From positions 1 through 64,000 of the forward strand of contig JAIBCA010000061.1 of assembly GCA_019694345.1 (NCBI GenBank): a stretch of DNA of 64,000 bases. The letters run 5' to 3'. Source of the DNA: Pyrinomonadaceae bacterium. Lineage in GTDB: Bacteria > Acidobacteriota > Blastocatellia > Pyrinomonadales > Pyrinomonadaceae. The position numbers were made by a program, and so were the translations under genes. The notes under the pieces were generated by a model, which made no database searches, had not been told where the DNA came from, and saw nothing but the letters and a program-made list of their open reading frames with translations. Each line of letters begins with the position of its first letter. Position 1 is the stretch's first letter. This document shows, piece after piece, positions 1-8,427 of this stretch.

Positions 1-43
1 CAGATTTTGAGTCTGGTGCGTATACCAATTTCGCCACTCCGGC
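1..43 (-). tRNA. tRNA-Leu (anticodon CAA), 5' part only
   Basis: The reverse complement starts with the acceptor strand GCCGGAG at position 43. It continues through a D-arm with the AAATTGGTA loop and an anticodon arm CCAGA-CTCAAAA-TCTG, whose loop carries CAA. The window edge cuts the gene inside the anticodon arm, so the long variable arm and T-arm that would confirm a leucine tRNA are not visible. The anticodon and acceptor sequence fit tRNA-Leu(CAA). Confidence 0.85.
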
Positions 44-121
44 AACGAAGTTAAGATAATACGGCGCAAGTCGCTTCAGGTCAAGACCGCGGCCGCCCAT
101 ACGAGCAACAGGCACGGCGTG

Positions 122-661
122 TTAAGCCCTCAACTCCCCCAATATTCGCTGGATCTGGGCGGCGTGCCTTGCCTGATGGCCGCCCAGAAGAACGAGCCAT
201 TCGGATGCCGACAGGTCGCCGAAGAAAGGGTGCGGAAACCTGTGCGTAACAGAATCAACGCTTTCAAACAACGGCCGGAGCTCATCCAGCGAGGCCGCAA
301 CCTCGTCGATCGAGGCCAGTGAGTCGGAAACGGATCGGTTTCCCGACGGGTGTACCATTTCCGGAGCTTCGACCTTGATCCCGGCGATCTCGGCCGACTT
401 TTTCATAAAGTCATCACTGAGAGCGATCTCACCGTTAGCCGTCAGCCCTTCGGCCTGAGCCTTGGACAAAAGCCGCGAACAGATCCTGGCCATGCCGCCA
501 TTTACCAAAGCCACGTGCTCAGCTATCTCCGCGATGGTCCATTTTGAATCGTCGACCGCTGCTGACGCCTCATCATCCGAGACATCGGCCAGGATATCGC
601 GAAAGCTGCTTCGAACATGGTCATTGGCCGAATAGACGTCGGCGATCGAATTAAATCTCAT
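122..661 (-). CDS. DinB-like (DinB_2 family) protein
   Basis: A 179-residue four-helix-bundle protein of the DinB/YfiT superfamily, many of whose members are metal-dependent thiol transferases or have no known role. The family signs are a histidine in the first helix region (IAEHVALVN, about residue 49) and a C-terminal HQARHAAQI motif (about 162-170), which together give the usual three-histidine metal site. There is no signal peptide, so it is probably cytoplasmic. Its ATG lies directly after the stop of the upstream lipoprotein gene, so the two are probably co-transcribed. The substrate is unknown. Confidence 0.75.
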   Translation of the reverse strand: MRFNSIADVYSANDHVRSSFRDILADVSDDEASAAVDDSKWTIAEIAEHVALVNGGMARICSRLLSKAQAEGLTANGEIALSDDFMKKSAEIAGIKVEAPEMVHPSGNRSVSDSLASIDEVAASLDELRPLFESVDSVTHRFPHPFFGDLSASEWLVLLGGHQARHAAQIQRILGELRA

Positions 662-662
662 A

Positions 663-1976
663 CTATTGTTGTTTGTTTGCCGCGGCCTGGGCCGAAAGTG
701 CCAGACGGTGCCAGCGTGAAAAGCTCGTAACGTTGTCGGCCTCGTTCTTCATTCGCCTGATATAGGCGGTCTTGAGATAAAGCAGGTTATCGGCCGGCCA
801 TTCGAGTTCGGTTATCGGGTTGTATGAAACGAGCAGCTTTTCATCCGGCAGGGTCGTCAATGGCTGATCGGGAGCGGGCGTGGCCGTCGGAGCCGCATTG
901 GCGTCCGCCGGCGTGTTTGCCGCCTGTCCGACCCGCTGCTGCTCACGGTCGTATGCCTGGGACGATATAAGCAGCTGATTTCTCAATGGTATCGCCGCCT
1001 GAGTCGGCGCCGTGCCGCCGGCGTCATAAATGCGGACCTGAGTATCGAATGAGATCGCGATCTTTGCCGAATCGGGGGACCACACCGGCCGGACCGCCGT
1101 AAGATTATCGTCCAAACGCCGCTCACGGCCATTTTTCTCGATCACGCGAAGCCGGCCTTGAGGGATGAGCATCTCGCCTTTGCCCTCGGCTACGATCTCG
1201 AGGTATCGCCAATCGCGTTTTGTCGCGGCGAGCGCGGCGAGCATTGCGCTGTCCGGCGACCAGACATAATAAAAATAGATGAGGCCTTCGTTTTGAGTTA
1301 TCGGCTTCAGGTTTGAGCCCTCAGAATCACAGATGTATAGCTGCTCGGTGCGAAACGTGAGGACACCGGTCGGTGATGCAGGTGTCGCGGCCGGCGTCGC
1401 GGTCGGAACGGGTGTCGCCTCGGGGTCCGGATTTGCGGCGGTCGCTCCAGGCGAAGGCATTTCGGCATTGGGGTCAAGCGGCAGCGGGCCGGCAGCCCTC
1501 AACATTGCCACAAACGCGACCGACATCGAGTCCGGCGACCAGACGATCGTGTCGGGGAAATGCACTGCCATCGTATCAGGCGTGACCTTCTTGAGCAGTT
1601 TGCCGTCAGCCGAATACATATCCAGCCGAACCTCCGACATCTGGTCCATCACGTTTCGATATACGGCCAACACACGCTTTTTGTCGGGCGAGGTGATCGT
1701 CCGGTCGAGTTGTTCCTGTGTGCGCGTAGCGTCAAAGTCGGCTTGGACCGCGGCGTTCTTTTCCTCGGCCGTTTGTCCGGCGGTCGCGGCCGCCGGTGCA
1801 GGTACGTCCGCTTCGTACCGATAGTTGAGCCGCACTGCCGGTAGTTCCCGCATGGATGGGACCGCCGGATCGGCGTTCTTGAAAAGATCGCGCTGACAGG
1901 CGGCCGCCGACAAAGCGAGGGCGATGACCGCGATCAGATTGACGTGAAATTGACGCATCTTATTTGAGATCGGCAT
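663..1976 (-). CDS. exported beta-propeller lipoprotein (PD40/TolB-like)
   Basis: A 437-residue protein with a hydrophobic N-terminus ending in a lipobox (LSAAAC, Cys27), so it is likely a lipoprotein. Repeated WSPDS motifs (about residues 146, 240 and 300) mark PD40/WD40-like propeller blades of the TolB type. Two low-complexity Pro/Ala/Thr linkers lie near residues 175-200 and 355-370. The ATG at 1976 overlaps the end of the upstream M61 peptidase gene by 17 bases. A second ATG at 1958 would remove the overlap and keep the signal sequence. The operon setting suggests an envelope protein expressed with the peptidase. Function unknown. Confidence 0.7.
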   Translation of the reverse strand: MPISNKMRQFHVNLIAVIALALSAAACQRDLFKNADPAVPSMRELPAVRLNYRYEADVPAPAAATAGQTAEEKNAAVQADFDATRTQEQLDRTITSPDKKRVLAVYRNVMDQMSEVRLDMYSADGKLLKKVTPDTMAVHFPDTIVWSPDSMSVAFVAMLRAAGPLPLDPNAEMPSPGATAANPDPEATPVPTATPAATPASPTGVLTFRTEQLYICDSEGSNLKPITQNEGLIYFYYVWSPDSAMLAALAATKRDWRYLEIVAEGKGEMLIPQGRLRVIEKNGRERRLDDNLTAVRPVWSPDSAKIAISFDTQVRIYDAGGTAPTQAAIPLRNQLLISSQAYDREQQRVGQAANTPADANAAPTATPAPDQPLTTLPDEKLLVSYNPITELEWPADNLLYLKTAYIRRMKNEADNVTSFSRWHRLALSAQAAANKQQ

Positions 1977-3840
1977 TGAGGTAATCGCGATACAGCTTTC
2001 GGTTCAGCTCCGTCGGTTCAGCGACCGGATCAAAGCTGTATTCCCTCCGCGGATTGCCGCCGAGCGTAAAGTTGATATCGCGGAGCCTGTCAAAACGGAA
2101 CAGCGTAAGTTTGACAGTATCACCCGGCTTTTTGTCGCCGATATAGCTCTGCATGAAGTTTTGACTCACCCGATACCCGTCCACCGCGACCAATTGGTCG
2201 CCGGTGTTCAGGCCCTGTTCGAAGGCCGGTGTTCCGGCAGGTACCGAGCGGATCGTTAAGCGGCCGGCTTCCTCGGCCATATCGGCACCGATATATGCAC
2301 GCCCGGTGTTATTTTGCCGGACCGTCATCTTCAGTCCGATGCCGTTCACGATCGAGTCGTAATCTATCTCTTCGGTGCCGCGAACGTACTTAGCAAAAAA
2401 ATCCTCGAGGCTCTTACCGGCCATCATTTCGGCAGTTTTTTGAAGATCCGCAGGCGTATAATTACGCCCCTTCTTATAAAACTCAACATAGAGGTGCCGC
2501 ATCACATCGTCCAGCGACTTGGCACCGGCCGACGAAGATCGGATGGCGATGTCGAGCATCATATTGACGATCTCGCCCTTATCGTAGTACGAGATCTGAT
2601 TGTTGATCGCGTTCTCATCCGGGCGGTAATACTTGATCCATGCGTCAAAGCTCGAATCTTCGAGGCTCTGTTCAAAACGACCCGGCCTTTCCTGCAGCTG
2701 CTGGATCCCGGACGAGCGTCCGCCGAGAAAGTCGTTTTCGGTTATCAGTCCGGCACGGCGGAGCAGAAGGTTCGAGTAATACTCGGTGCCCCCCTCGGCG
2801 ACCCAAAGGAGTTTGGTGTAGTTCTCGTTTTCGTAATCGAAGGGTCCGAGTGCGTCGGGCCGGATCCGCTTTACATTGAAGGCGTGAAAATACTCATGTG
2901 CGACCAACCCCAAAAAGCCGTCATATCGGGCCTTAGGCTTAAAGCCGAAACGGTTGAACTGCAACGCGGTCGAATTGAGGTGCTCGAGGCCGCCGCCGCC
3001 ACGAAGATTCAGGATGAAGGTGTAATCGTCGTATGGCAGCTCGCCGAAGATCTTATATGTCTCCTCGACGATCTTGGCCGTATCGGCAGCCATCTTCTTG
3101 AGATCGTAATTGCCCTCGCCCGTCACAACATATCGGTGCGGTTTGCCCTGGACCGTGAAACTGATCTCCTTGAAATTGCTGACCTCGAACGGCGAGTCGT
3201 AAAGAATGTCAAAATTCTCGGCTCGAAATGTGTTGTCACGTCCGGCAACCCGCGGCAAGCCGGTCGCGACCTTCCAGTCGGCGTGCGGTACGACGGTCAC
3301 GGTCGACGGGGCCTTAAGTTGGTCTTTAATAAAGAACAGAAGTGCCGAATTGTTCCAAAACGCGTGCTCGTCATTGAGTTCGTTGGTACGAACGGTCAGT
3401 TCATTGGCGTAAACGCGATATTTTGCAATGACCTCTTTGCTGCCTTTGGTCTCTACCTGCCACGTGTTCTTGTTGATCTTTTTCCAGCCCAGAGCTCCGA
3501 CGGCGTTCATTGATTCAAAATCTTGGACGTGCCTGGCGTATTCACGAACAAGGTAGCTGCCCGGCGTCCAGACCGGCATCTTCAATTCGAGCATCTCGGG
3601 CATTTGCTGCCATTTTACCGACATCTCTACCTCGAGATAGTGCGTCGAGGGCTGTGACATCGACACTTTATAAGCGATCTCAGGCACCGTCGGTTTGGCC
3701 TCGGCGGCCGGCACAGGCTGTTTCGGCCGCTTTTTTTGAGCAGGCGTTGTCTGGTACATAGAAAAGATCACGGCAGCGATCAACAATAGTATAGCTTTTG
3801 AGGTACGTTTTTTTTGCATTACTTTGGCAATATCGTGCAA
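1960..3840 (-). CDS. M61 family metallopeptidase with C-terminal PDZ domain
   Basis: A 626-residue relative of glycyl aminopeptidase (M61). It has an N-terminal membrane or signal segment (about residues 15-30), a beta-rich N domain, a GGGGLEH motif at 281-287, the zinc motif HEYFH at 315-319 and a downstream glutamate region AEGGTEYY (348-355) that supplies the third ligand. A C-terminal PDZ domain spans about 530-600 (DQLVAVDGYRV). Such enzymes remove N-terminal residues from peptides. The signal segment places this one in the periplasm or envelope. ATG codons exist at 3840 and 3819, and the second gives a more typical signal-peptide length. It is first in a leftward three-gene run with a lipoprotein and a DinB-like protein. 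Confidence 0.88.
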   Translation of the reverse strand: MHDIAKVMQKKRTSKAILLLIAAVIFSMYQTTPAQKKRPKQPVPAAEAKPTVPEIAYKVSMSQPSTHYLEVEMSVKWQQMPEMLELKMPVWTPGSYLVREYARHVQDFESMNAVGALGWKKINKNTWQVETKGSKEVIAKYRVYANELTVRTNELNDEHAFWNNSALLFFIKDQLKAPSTVTVVPHADWKVATGLPRVAGRDNTFRAENFDILYDSPFEVSNFKEISFTVQGKPHRYVVTGEGNYDLKKMAADTAKIVEETYKIFGELPYDDYTFILNLRGGGGLEHLNSTALQFNRFGFKPKARYDGFLGLVAHEYFHAFNVKRIRPDALGPFDYENENYTKLLWVAEGGTEYYSNLLLRRAGLITENDFLGGRSSGIQQLQERPGRFEQSLEDSSFDAWIKYYRPDENAINNQISYYDKGEIVNMMLDIAIRSSSAGAKSLDDVMRHLYVEFYKKGRNYTPADLQKTAEMMAGKSLEDFFAKYVRGTEEIDYDSIVNGIGLKMTVRQNNTGRAYIGADMAEEAGRLTIRSVPAGTPAFEQGLNTGDQLVAVDGYRVSQNFMQSYIGDKKPGDTVKLTLFRFDRLRDINFTLGGNPRREYSFDPVAEPTELNRKLYRDYLNADLK

Positions 3841-3850
3841 GATGATAAGG

Positions 3851-3879
3851 TTGATTTTCTTGATATCTTACAATAAATT
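3851..3879 (+). promoter_or_regulatory. candidate sigma-70 promoter for the MFS gene
   Basis: TTGATT (3851-3856) and TAAATT (3874-3879) are separated by 17 bases in the AT-rich gap between the divergent M61 and MFS genes. The ATG of the transporter lies about 40 bases downstream. Seen by eye only. Confidence 0.4.
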
Positions 3880-3919
3880 CGGCATTCAAGCAGTTTAGCT
3901 TCTAAGTTTCGACAGCATA

Positions 3920-5188
3920 ATGGATCAACAGCCATCAAACGACATCGGCCCGAAAGAAAGCAGCGACAAGTTTTTTACAACGCCGCTGGTGATCATTTTT
4001 ATCACCATCTTTATCGACCTGATCGGCTTCGGGATGGTGATCCCGATCCTTCCGTATTATGCTGAGACCGCTCCGTTCAACGCTACGCCGTTCGAGATCG
4101 GCATGCTGTTTTCGGTTTACTCCTGGATGCAGTTCTTTTTCTCGCCTGTTCTCGGGCGGCTCTCAGATAGATACGGCCGTCGGCCGATATTGTTCATGAG
4201 TTTGATGGGGTCTGCCGTCGGCTATTTCGTTCTCGGCATCGCCGGAACGCTGGCAATGGTCTTCATCGGACGCATCTTAGGCGGCATCACGGGCGGAAGC
4301 ATATCGACCGCCCAAGCCTACATTGCCGACGTTACGTCCAAAGAGAACAGGGCTAAGGGAATGGGGCTCTTCGGGGCGGCCTTTGGCCTCGGGTTCATTC
4401 TCGGGCCTGCTATCGCCGGCATCCTGAGCAAGTACGGTGTGCAAGTGCCATTCTATTTCGCGGCCGCTCTGTCGCTCGTTAACGCTATCGCTCTATTGTT
4501 CATTCTGCCCGAGTCGGTCAAATTCGGTGCCGTACCGGCCGTCAGAGAGAAACGTAATCGATTCGTCGACATCATCGAGTCATTCGGCGAACCCAAATTC
4601 GGTCTTATCAACCTCATCTACTTTCTGCTTGTCACGGCGTTTTCGATAATGACCTATGCATTTGTGCTATTTACGATGTACCGGTTCCAGTTCAACGCCG
4701 AGCAGAACGGATACCTTTTTGCCTACGTCGGTATCGTGTCGATCATCGGCCAGGGATTTTTGTTCGGGCGATTGGTCAATCATCTCGGCGAGTCGCGGCT
4801 GGTCGCGATGGGGTGCGTCACGATGGCCGTCAGCCTGATCACGTTTCCGTTCATCGGCCCCCAGTTCGGCGGTCTTGCGTTCTTGCTTATAGCCACATCG
4901 TTCTTGTCGTTCGGCAACGCCATGGCGTCGCCGTCGCTGACGAGCCTCGCTTCGAAGATCTCAGCCGAAAACGAACAGGGCCGGGCGCTGGGAATACTTC
5001 AATCGGGAGCTAGTCTCGCCCGTGCGATCGGCCCCACGATCGGCGGCGTGCTGCTCAACAACTCGCTCAACCGCATCGATAATTCGACAGTGCTCCGAAC
5101 ATTTGGCACCGCATCGGTGATAATGTTCGTCGCGTTCGTTGCGGCTCTTTATTTTAGTAGGTTTATGCGTTCACAGCCGACGGTCTAG
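3920..5188 (+). CDS. MFS transporter, TetA/DHA1-like
   Basis: A 422-residue major facilitator superfamily protein with about twelve hydrophobic segments. The first helix carries DLIGFGMVIPILPYY, typical of DHA1 drug:H+ antiporters of the TetA group. The cytoplasmic loop after helix 2 carries the motif A form GRLSDRYGRRP. A motif C-like GFILGPAIAG lies in helix 5. It probably exports a small molecule in exchange for protons, but the substrate cannot be read from sequence. It stands alone on the plus strand, and its stop overlaps the stop of the convergent histidine kinase gene within a CTAG. Confidence 0.85.
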   Translation: MDQQPSNDIGPKESSDKFFTTPLVIIFITIFIDLIGFGMVIPILPYYAETAPFNATPFEIGMLFSVYSWMQFFFSPVLGRLSDRYGRRPILFMSLMGSAVGYFVLGIAGTLAMVFIGRILGGITGGSISTAQAYIADVTSKENRAKGMGLFGAAFGLGFILGPAIAGILSKYGVQVPFYFAAALSLVNAIALLFILPESVKFGAVPAVREKRNRFVDIIESFGEPKFGLINLIYFLLVTAFSIMTYAFVLFTMYRFQFNAEQNGYLFAYVGIVSIIGQGFLFGRLVNHLGESRLVAMGCVTMAVSLITFPFIGPQFGGLAFLLIATSFLSFGNAMASPSLTSLASKISAENEQGRALGILQSGASLARAIGPTIGGVLLNNSLNRIDNSTVLRTFGTASVIMFVAFVAALYFSRFMRSQPTV

Positions 5189-8160
5189 CTGACGGCCCGC
5201 TGTTCGTTGATCCGTGAGATCGGAAAGACGAGCTTGAATGTCGTTCCTTGTCGGTCCACGCTTCTCACTTCGATAGTGCCGGCGTGCTCCTGCACGATAC
5301 CGTATGATACCGCCAAGCCGAGTCCCGTTCCGTTGCCGACACCCTTGGTCGTAAAGAATGGGTCGAAAACCTTTTTCAGATTTTCCTCAGGAATGCCCTC
5401 GCCCGTGTCAGCGACCTCGACGATCACGCAGTCCTGCTCGTCGACGAAGGTCCGCAGAGTGATGGTACCTCCGGCACCGTTCATGGCGTCGCGTGCATTG
5501 AGGATCAGGTTCGTGAACACCTGTTGGAGCTTGCCGCCGCTGCCATTGATCGCGGGGAGAGGTTCGGTGTAGTCCTTGACCACTTCGACACTGGTCTTGC
5601 GCAGCTGCGGCTCAAGCAGTTGGAGAGTGTCGTTCAATAATTTGTTGAGTTGAATGTCGGTAAATTCCGTCGTGCTGCCCGCCCTCGAAAAGTTGAGCAG
5701 ATTGCCGACGATGTTCGACGCGCGGTCGGTCTGCCGCTGCATCTTCTGCAGCAGGGCGTGCTTCGGGTCGGTTTCGGGTATCATCCCGAGCAGCATTTGT
5801 GTGTAGCTCGAAACGCCCGTCAGCGGGGTGTTTACCTCGTGGGCAACTCCGGCGGCCAGCAAGCCGATGCTTGAGAGCTTTTCGCTCTGCTGCAGCGTTT
5901 CCTCAAGCTTGACCCTCGACGACACGTTTTCGAGAACAATGATCGCTCCGGTTTGCTGATTTGAGACCGAACGCAACGGGGCGACCGCGACGTTCAGTAT
6001 CAACGAGCGACCGGCGGCGTCATATGTGTGCAGCTTGTAGGCATTGCGGATCTCGGTCAGATGCCAACGCGATTTACCCAATATCGCCTCGAGATTGAGG
6101 GCGAAACTGCTGTCAAAAATGTCCTCGACCGCTCGTCCGACAACCTCCTCACGGCCGCGGCCGATCATCTCCTCAAAAGTGGAATTACAGCGGATGATGC
6201 GTCCGCCTTCGTCGACAGCCAACAGTCCGACGTTGACCGATTCGACGATCGACTCGTTAAATTCTTTAAGGAGAGCGAGCTCTTCGGCGTGCTTGTGCTG
6301 CTCTTCGTAAAGCCGGCTGTTATCGACCGCCACGGCGATGTAGCCCGAAACGGTCCTGAGGATCTCGAGGTCCTCACTGGACAGCAGCGAACCGTCACTC
6401 GCACGTCCAAGGCCGATTACGGCGACCATCTTGCCGCGGGCAACACACGGTACGAAGTAATGCAGTTCCTGCCTCACGATCAGCGAGGGGTGCCCGTTGC
6501 CATTGGTGCTCTCAAGGTCGATGTCCTGCGGGTCGAGTTCATCGGCCCTGACGATGCCTTTGCCGGCCGACTTTTTGCGGATCATTGTTCGGAAATCCGC
6601 CGGGATCCGATACTCCTCGCTGAGGCCCACGGCCTTGGCCAGGCGGTAATGAGTTTCGGCAGTCTCATCCTCGAGAAAAACGGCTACCTTCTGAACGTCC
6701 AGAACCTGTTTAAGGCGTTCGATCAAAGCCTCCAGCAACGGGTCAAGTGCCGTAGTGGCGGACAGGGTCTTGCCAAAGTCGAGCAAGCCCTGACGCAGGT
6801 CATACCGTTCGCCGTAAAAGAACCGGTCCGCGCGTTCCTGTAAAAATTTCTTCAACGGTTCACTGACCAGGACGATGGCGCCCATCGCAATGATCGCGAT
6901 CAGGGCACGCAAGGTGATCTCGGTCGTTGAAAGGTTGTTGCCGACCGCCAGGAAAACGAGGCCAAGGGCGACGGCACCGATCATCATCGCGATCGCGACG
7001 GTGGTCAGCGCATACACCAACGCACGGCGAACGACGACATCGACGTCCATCAAACGATACCGAACGACCGAATGGCCAAAACTCAGCGGTATCAATGCGA
7101 GAGGCAGCGTGGTCAACCCGGTAGCAAAATTGTCGTCAGCTATCTGTACGCCGAAACGTGAAACAAGCTGGACCGCAATGATCGGAATGACGGCGGCTAC
7201 CGTCCCCCACATCGCCCATTTCAAACGTTGGCGAACGACGATCTGATCGTTCTTAAAGAACCGCCAGATCAGGAATCCGGCCCCGATGGCGACACCGCCT
7301 ATGAAGTGAAACAGCAAAAAGCGATATGCGTTTCCGAAAAGATTAACGCTGTCCGTGACCTTCGCCATCGCCTCGGCGATCGACGACTGTGCGAACAATG
7401 CCGGCACCAGCGAGAAGACAAAAAGGATGGCCGAAACGATAGCCGCCGGGACGTAAAGTGCATACGTTTTCCAGCGTCGGTCGTCGAAAACCGTGCTTCG
7501 AACCGGATAGCGGATACAAAAGTGCAAAAACAGCGGGACAAAGAACGCAAACGCGAGATCGTCGAGCAAGCCGACACCCAGATCAAGGTCCTGTCCCGTA
7601 CCGATCGGCCTGTAAACGTGAAAGACAAATGCCGCTAAACAAACCGTCGCAAAATGCAGAACAAATGGCGACTGGCTGCCCTGTTTGAACAGAACGAAAA
7701 TACCAACGCCCAGCCAAAACACGCCTACTATGGACAAAAAGATGATCGACGGCGTCCAACGCGGCACCGAGTCGATATGGCGAAGGTCGGCGAAGTAAAA
7801 ACTGTCGGCCGGAGCATATGAAGGCTTTTGGTAAAAATACGTGAGGTTGCCATCGACACCGGCGGCGTCGAGGTACATCTGTACGTCAGCTACGGACGTG
7901 ATCTCGTCGGTGTTGTCATCGGCGTCGAGTCCGATGCCGATCAGCCTGTCGCCGACGGCGATACCGGCGCGTGAACCGGCAAGATCGGCCTTGACCGACT
8001 GGGCGTAAATGCCACCATCGCGATGAACCCAGGTCACGCCGTCGGTCGGCGGCAGCTTCTGAAACCCGCGTTGGGAAAGGTTAAGCAGGCCGCCCGCCAC
8101 CAGCAGGACCGCCGAAAGAAGCCATATCAGACTCCAGCTTGTTAGAACTTTTCCCTTCAT
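5185..8160 (-). CDS. PDZ / multi-TM / GAF / PAS sensor histidine kinase
   Basis: A 991-residue membrane sensor kinase. In order: one N-terminal TM helix; a periplasmic PDZ-like segment (about 40-115, with AGSRAGIAVGDRLIGIG); a block of about eight TM helices (about 130-430); a GAF domain (about 480-630); a PAS domain (about 640-750); HisKA with the phospho-acceptor in GVAHEVNTPLTG (His774); and HATPase_c with DTGEGIPEE, FFTTKGVGNGTGLGL and related ATP-lid motifs. It should autophosphorylate in response to an envelope or membrane signal. No response regulator is adjacent, so its partner is unknown. Many acidobacterial kinases are similarly orphaned. Confidence 0.85.
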   Translation of the reverse strand: MKGKVLTSWSLIWLLSAVLLVAGGLLNLSQRGFQKLPPTDGVTWVHRDGGIYAQSVKADLAGSRAGIAVGDRLIGIGLDADDNTDEITSVADVQMYLDAAGVDGNLTYFYQKPSYAPADSFYFADLRHIDSVPRWTPSIIFLSIVGVFWLGVGIFVLFKQGSQSPFVLHFATVCLAAFVFHVYRPIGTGQDLDLGVGLLDDLAFAFFVPLFLHFCIRYPVRSTVFDDRRWKTYALYVPAAIVSAILFVFSLVPALFAQSSIAEAMAKVTDSVNLFGNAYRFLLFHFIGGVAIGAGFLIWRFFKNDQIVVRQRLKWAMWGTVAAVIPIIAVQLVSRFGVQIADDNFATGLTTLPLALIPLSFGHSVVRYRLMDVDVVVRRALVYALTTVAIAMMIGAVALGLVFLAVGNNLSTTEITLRALIAIIAMGAIVLVSEPLKKFLQERADRFFYGERYDLRQGLLDFGKTLSATTALDPLLEALIERLKQVLDVQKVAVFLEDETAETHYRLAKAVGLSEEYRIPADFRTMIRKKSAGKGIVRADELDPQDIDLESTNGNGHPSLIVRQELHYFVPCVARGKMVAVIGLGRASDGSLLSSEDLEILRTVSGYIAVAVDNSRLYEEQHKHAEELALLKEFNESIVESVNVGLLAVDEGGRIIRCNSTFEEMIGRGREEVVGRAVEDIFDSSFALNLEAILGKSRWHLTEIRNAYKLHTYDAAGRSLILNVAVAPLRSVSNQQTGAIIVLENVSSRVKLEETLQQSEKLSSIGLLAAGVAHEVNTPLTGVSSYTQMLLGMIPETDPKHALLQKMQRQTDRASNIVGNLLNFSRAGSTTEFTDIQLNKLLNDTLQLLEPQLRKTSVEVVKDYTEPLPAINGSGGKLQQVFTNLILNARDAMNGAGGTITLRTFVDEQDCVIVEVADTGEGIPEENLKKVFDPFFTTKGVGNGTGLGLAVSYGIVQEHAGTIEVRSVDRQGTTFKLVFPISRINEQRAVS

Positions 8161-8313
8161 CGACCAACGGTAAACTTCACCAACAGTGATTTAACGCAAT
8201 CCTTGTTCCACTCGAACGCCGCAAACCAACGGTCAAAAAAAACGCGAAACGACCATATTACAACGGTTTTCGGGCAATTCAGACCCGGCATGACCGGAAC
8301 CGCAATCTACAGT

Positions 8314-8351
8314 TTTTTGCTCAGTTATCCAAGATTTTGGACAAGCAAAAA
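8314..8351 (-). terminator. bidirectional hairpin terminator in the 8161-8427 gap
   Basis: Outer arms TTTTTGCT and AGCAAAAA enclose an inner TCCAA/TTGGA stem. The arms are rich in T and A, so the structure could end transcription of the leftward gene at 8428-10173. The rest of the 267-base gap shows no gene. Confidence 0.5.
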
Positions 8352-8427
8352 GCCAGTAGAAAATGAAATGTTCGCCCGGAAACCATATCTCCGAAGCGAA
8401 CCGCTCATCCCCTCGCTGGCTCAAATC

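Noticed and set aside
2314..3513. A 399-codon plus-strand open frame opposite the M61 peptidase gene
   Set aside because: It mirrors the peptidase reading frame in antisense and shows no family motif. The minus-strand product has the complete HExxH signature.
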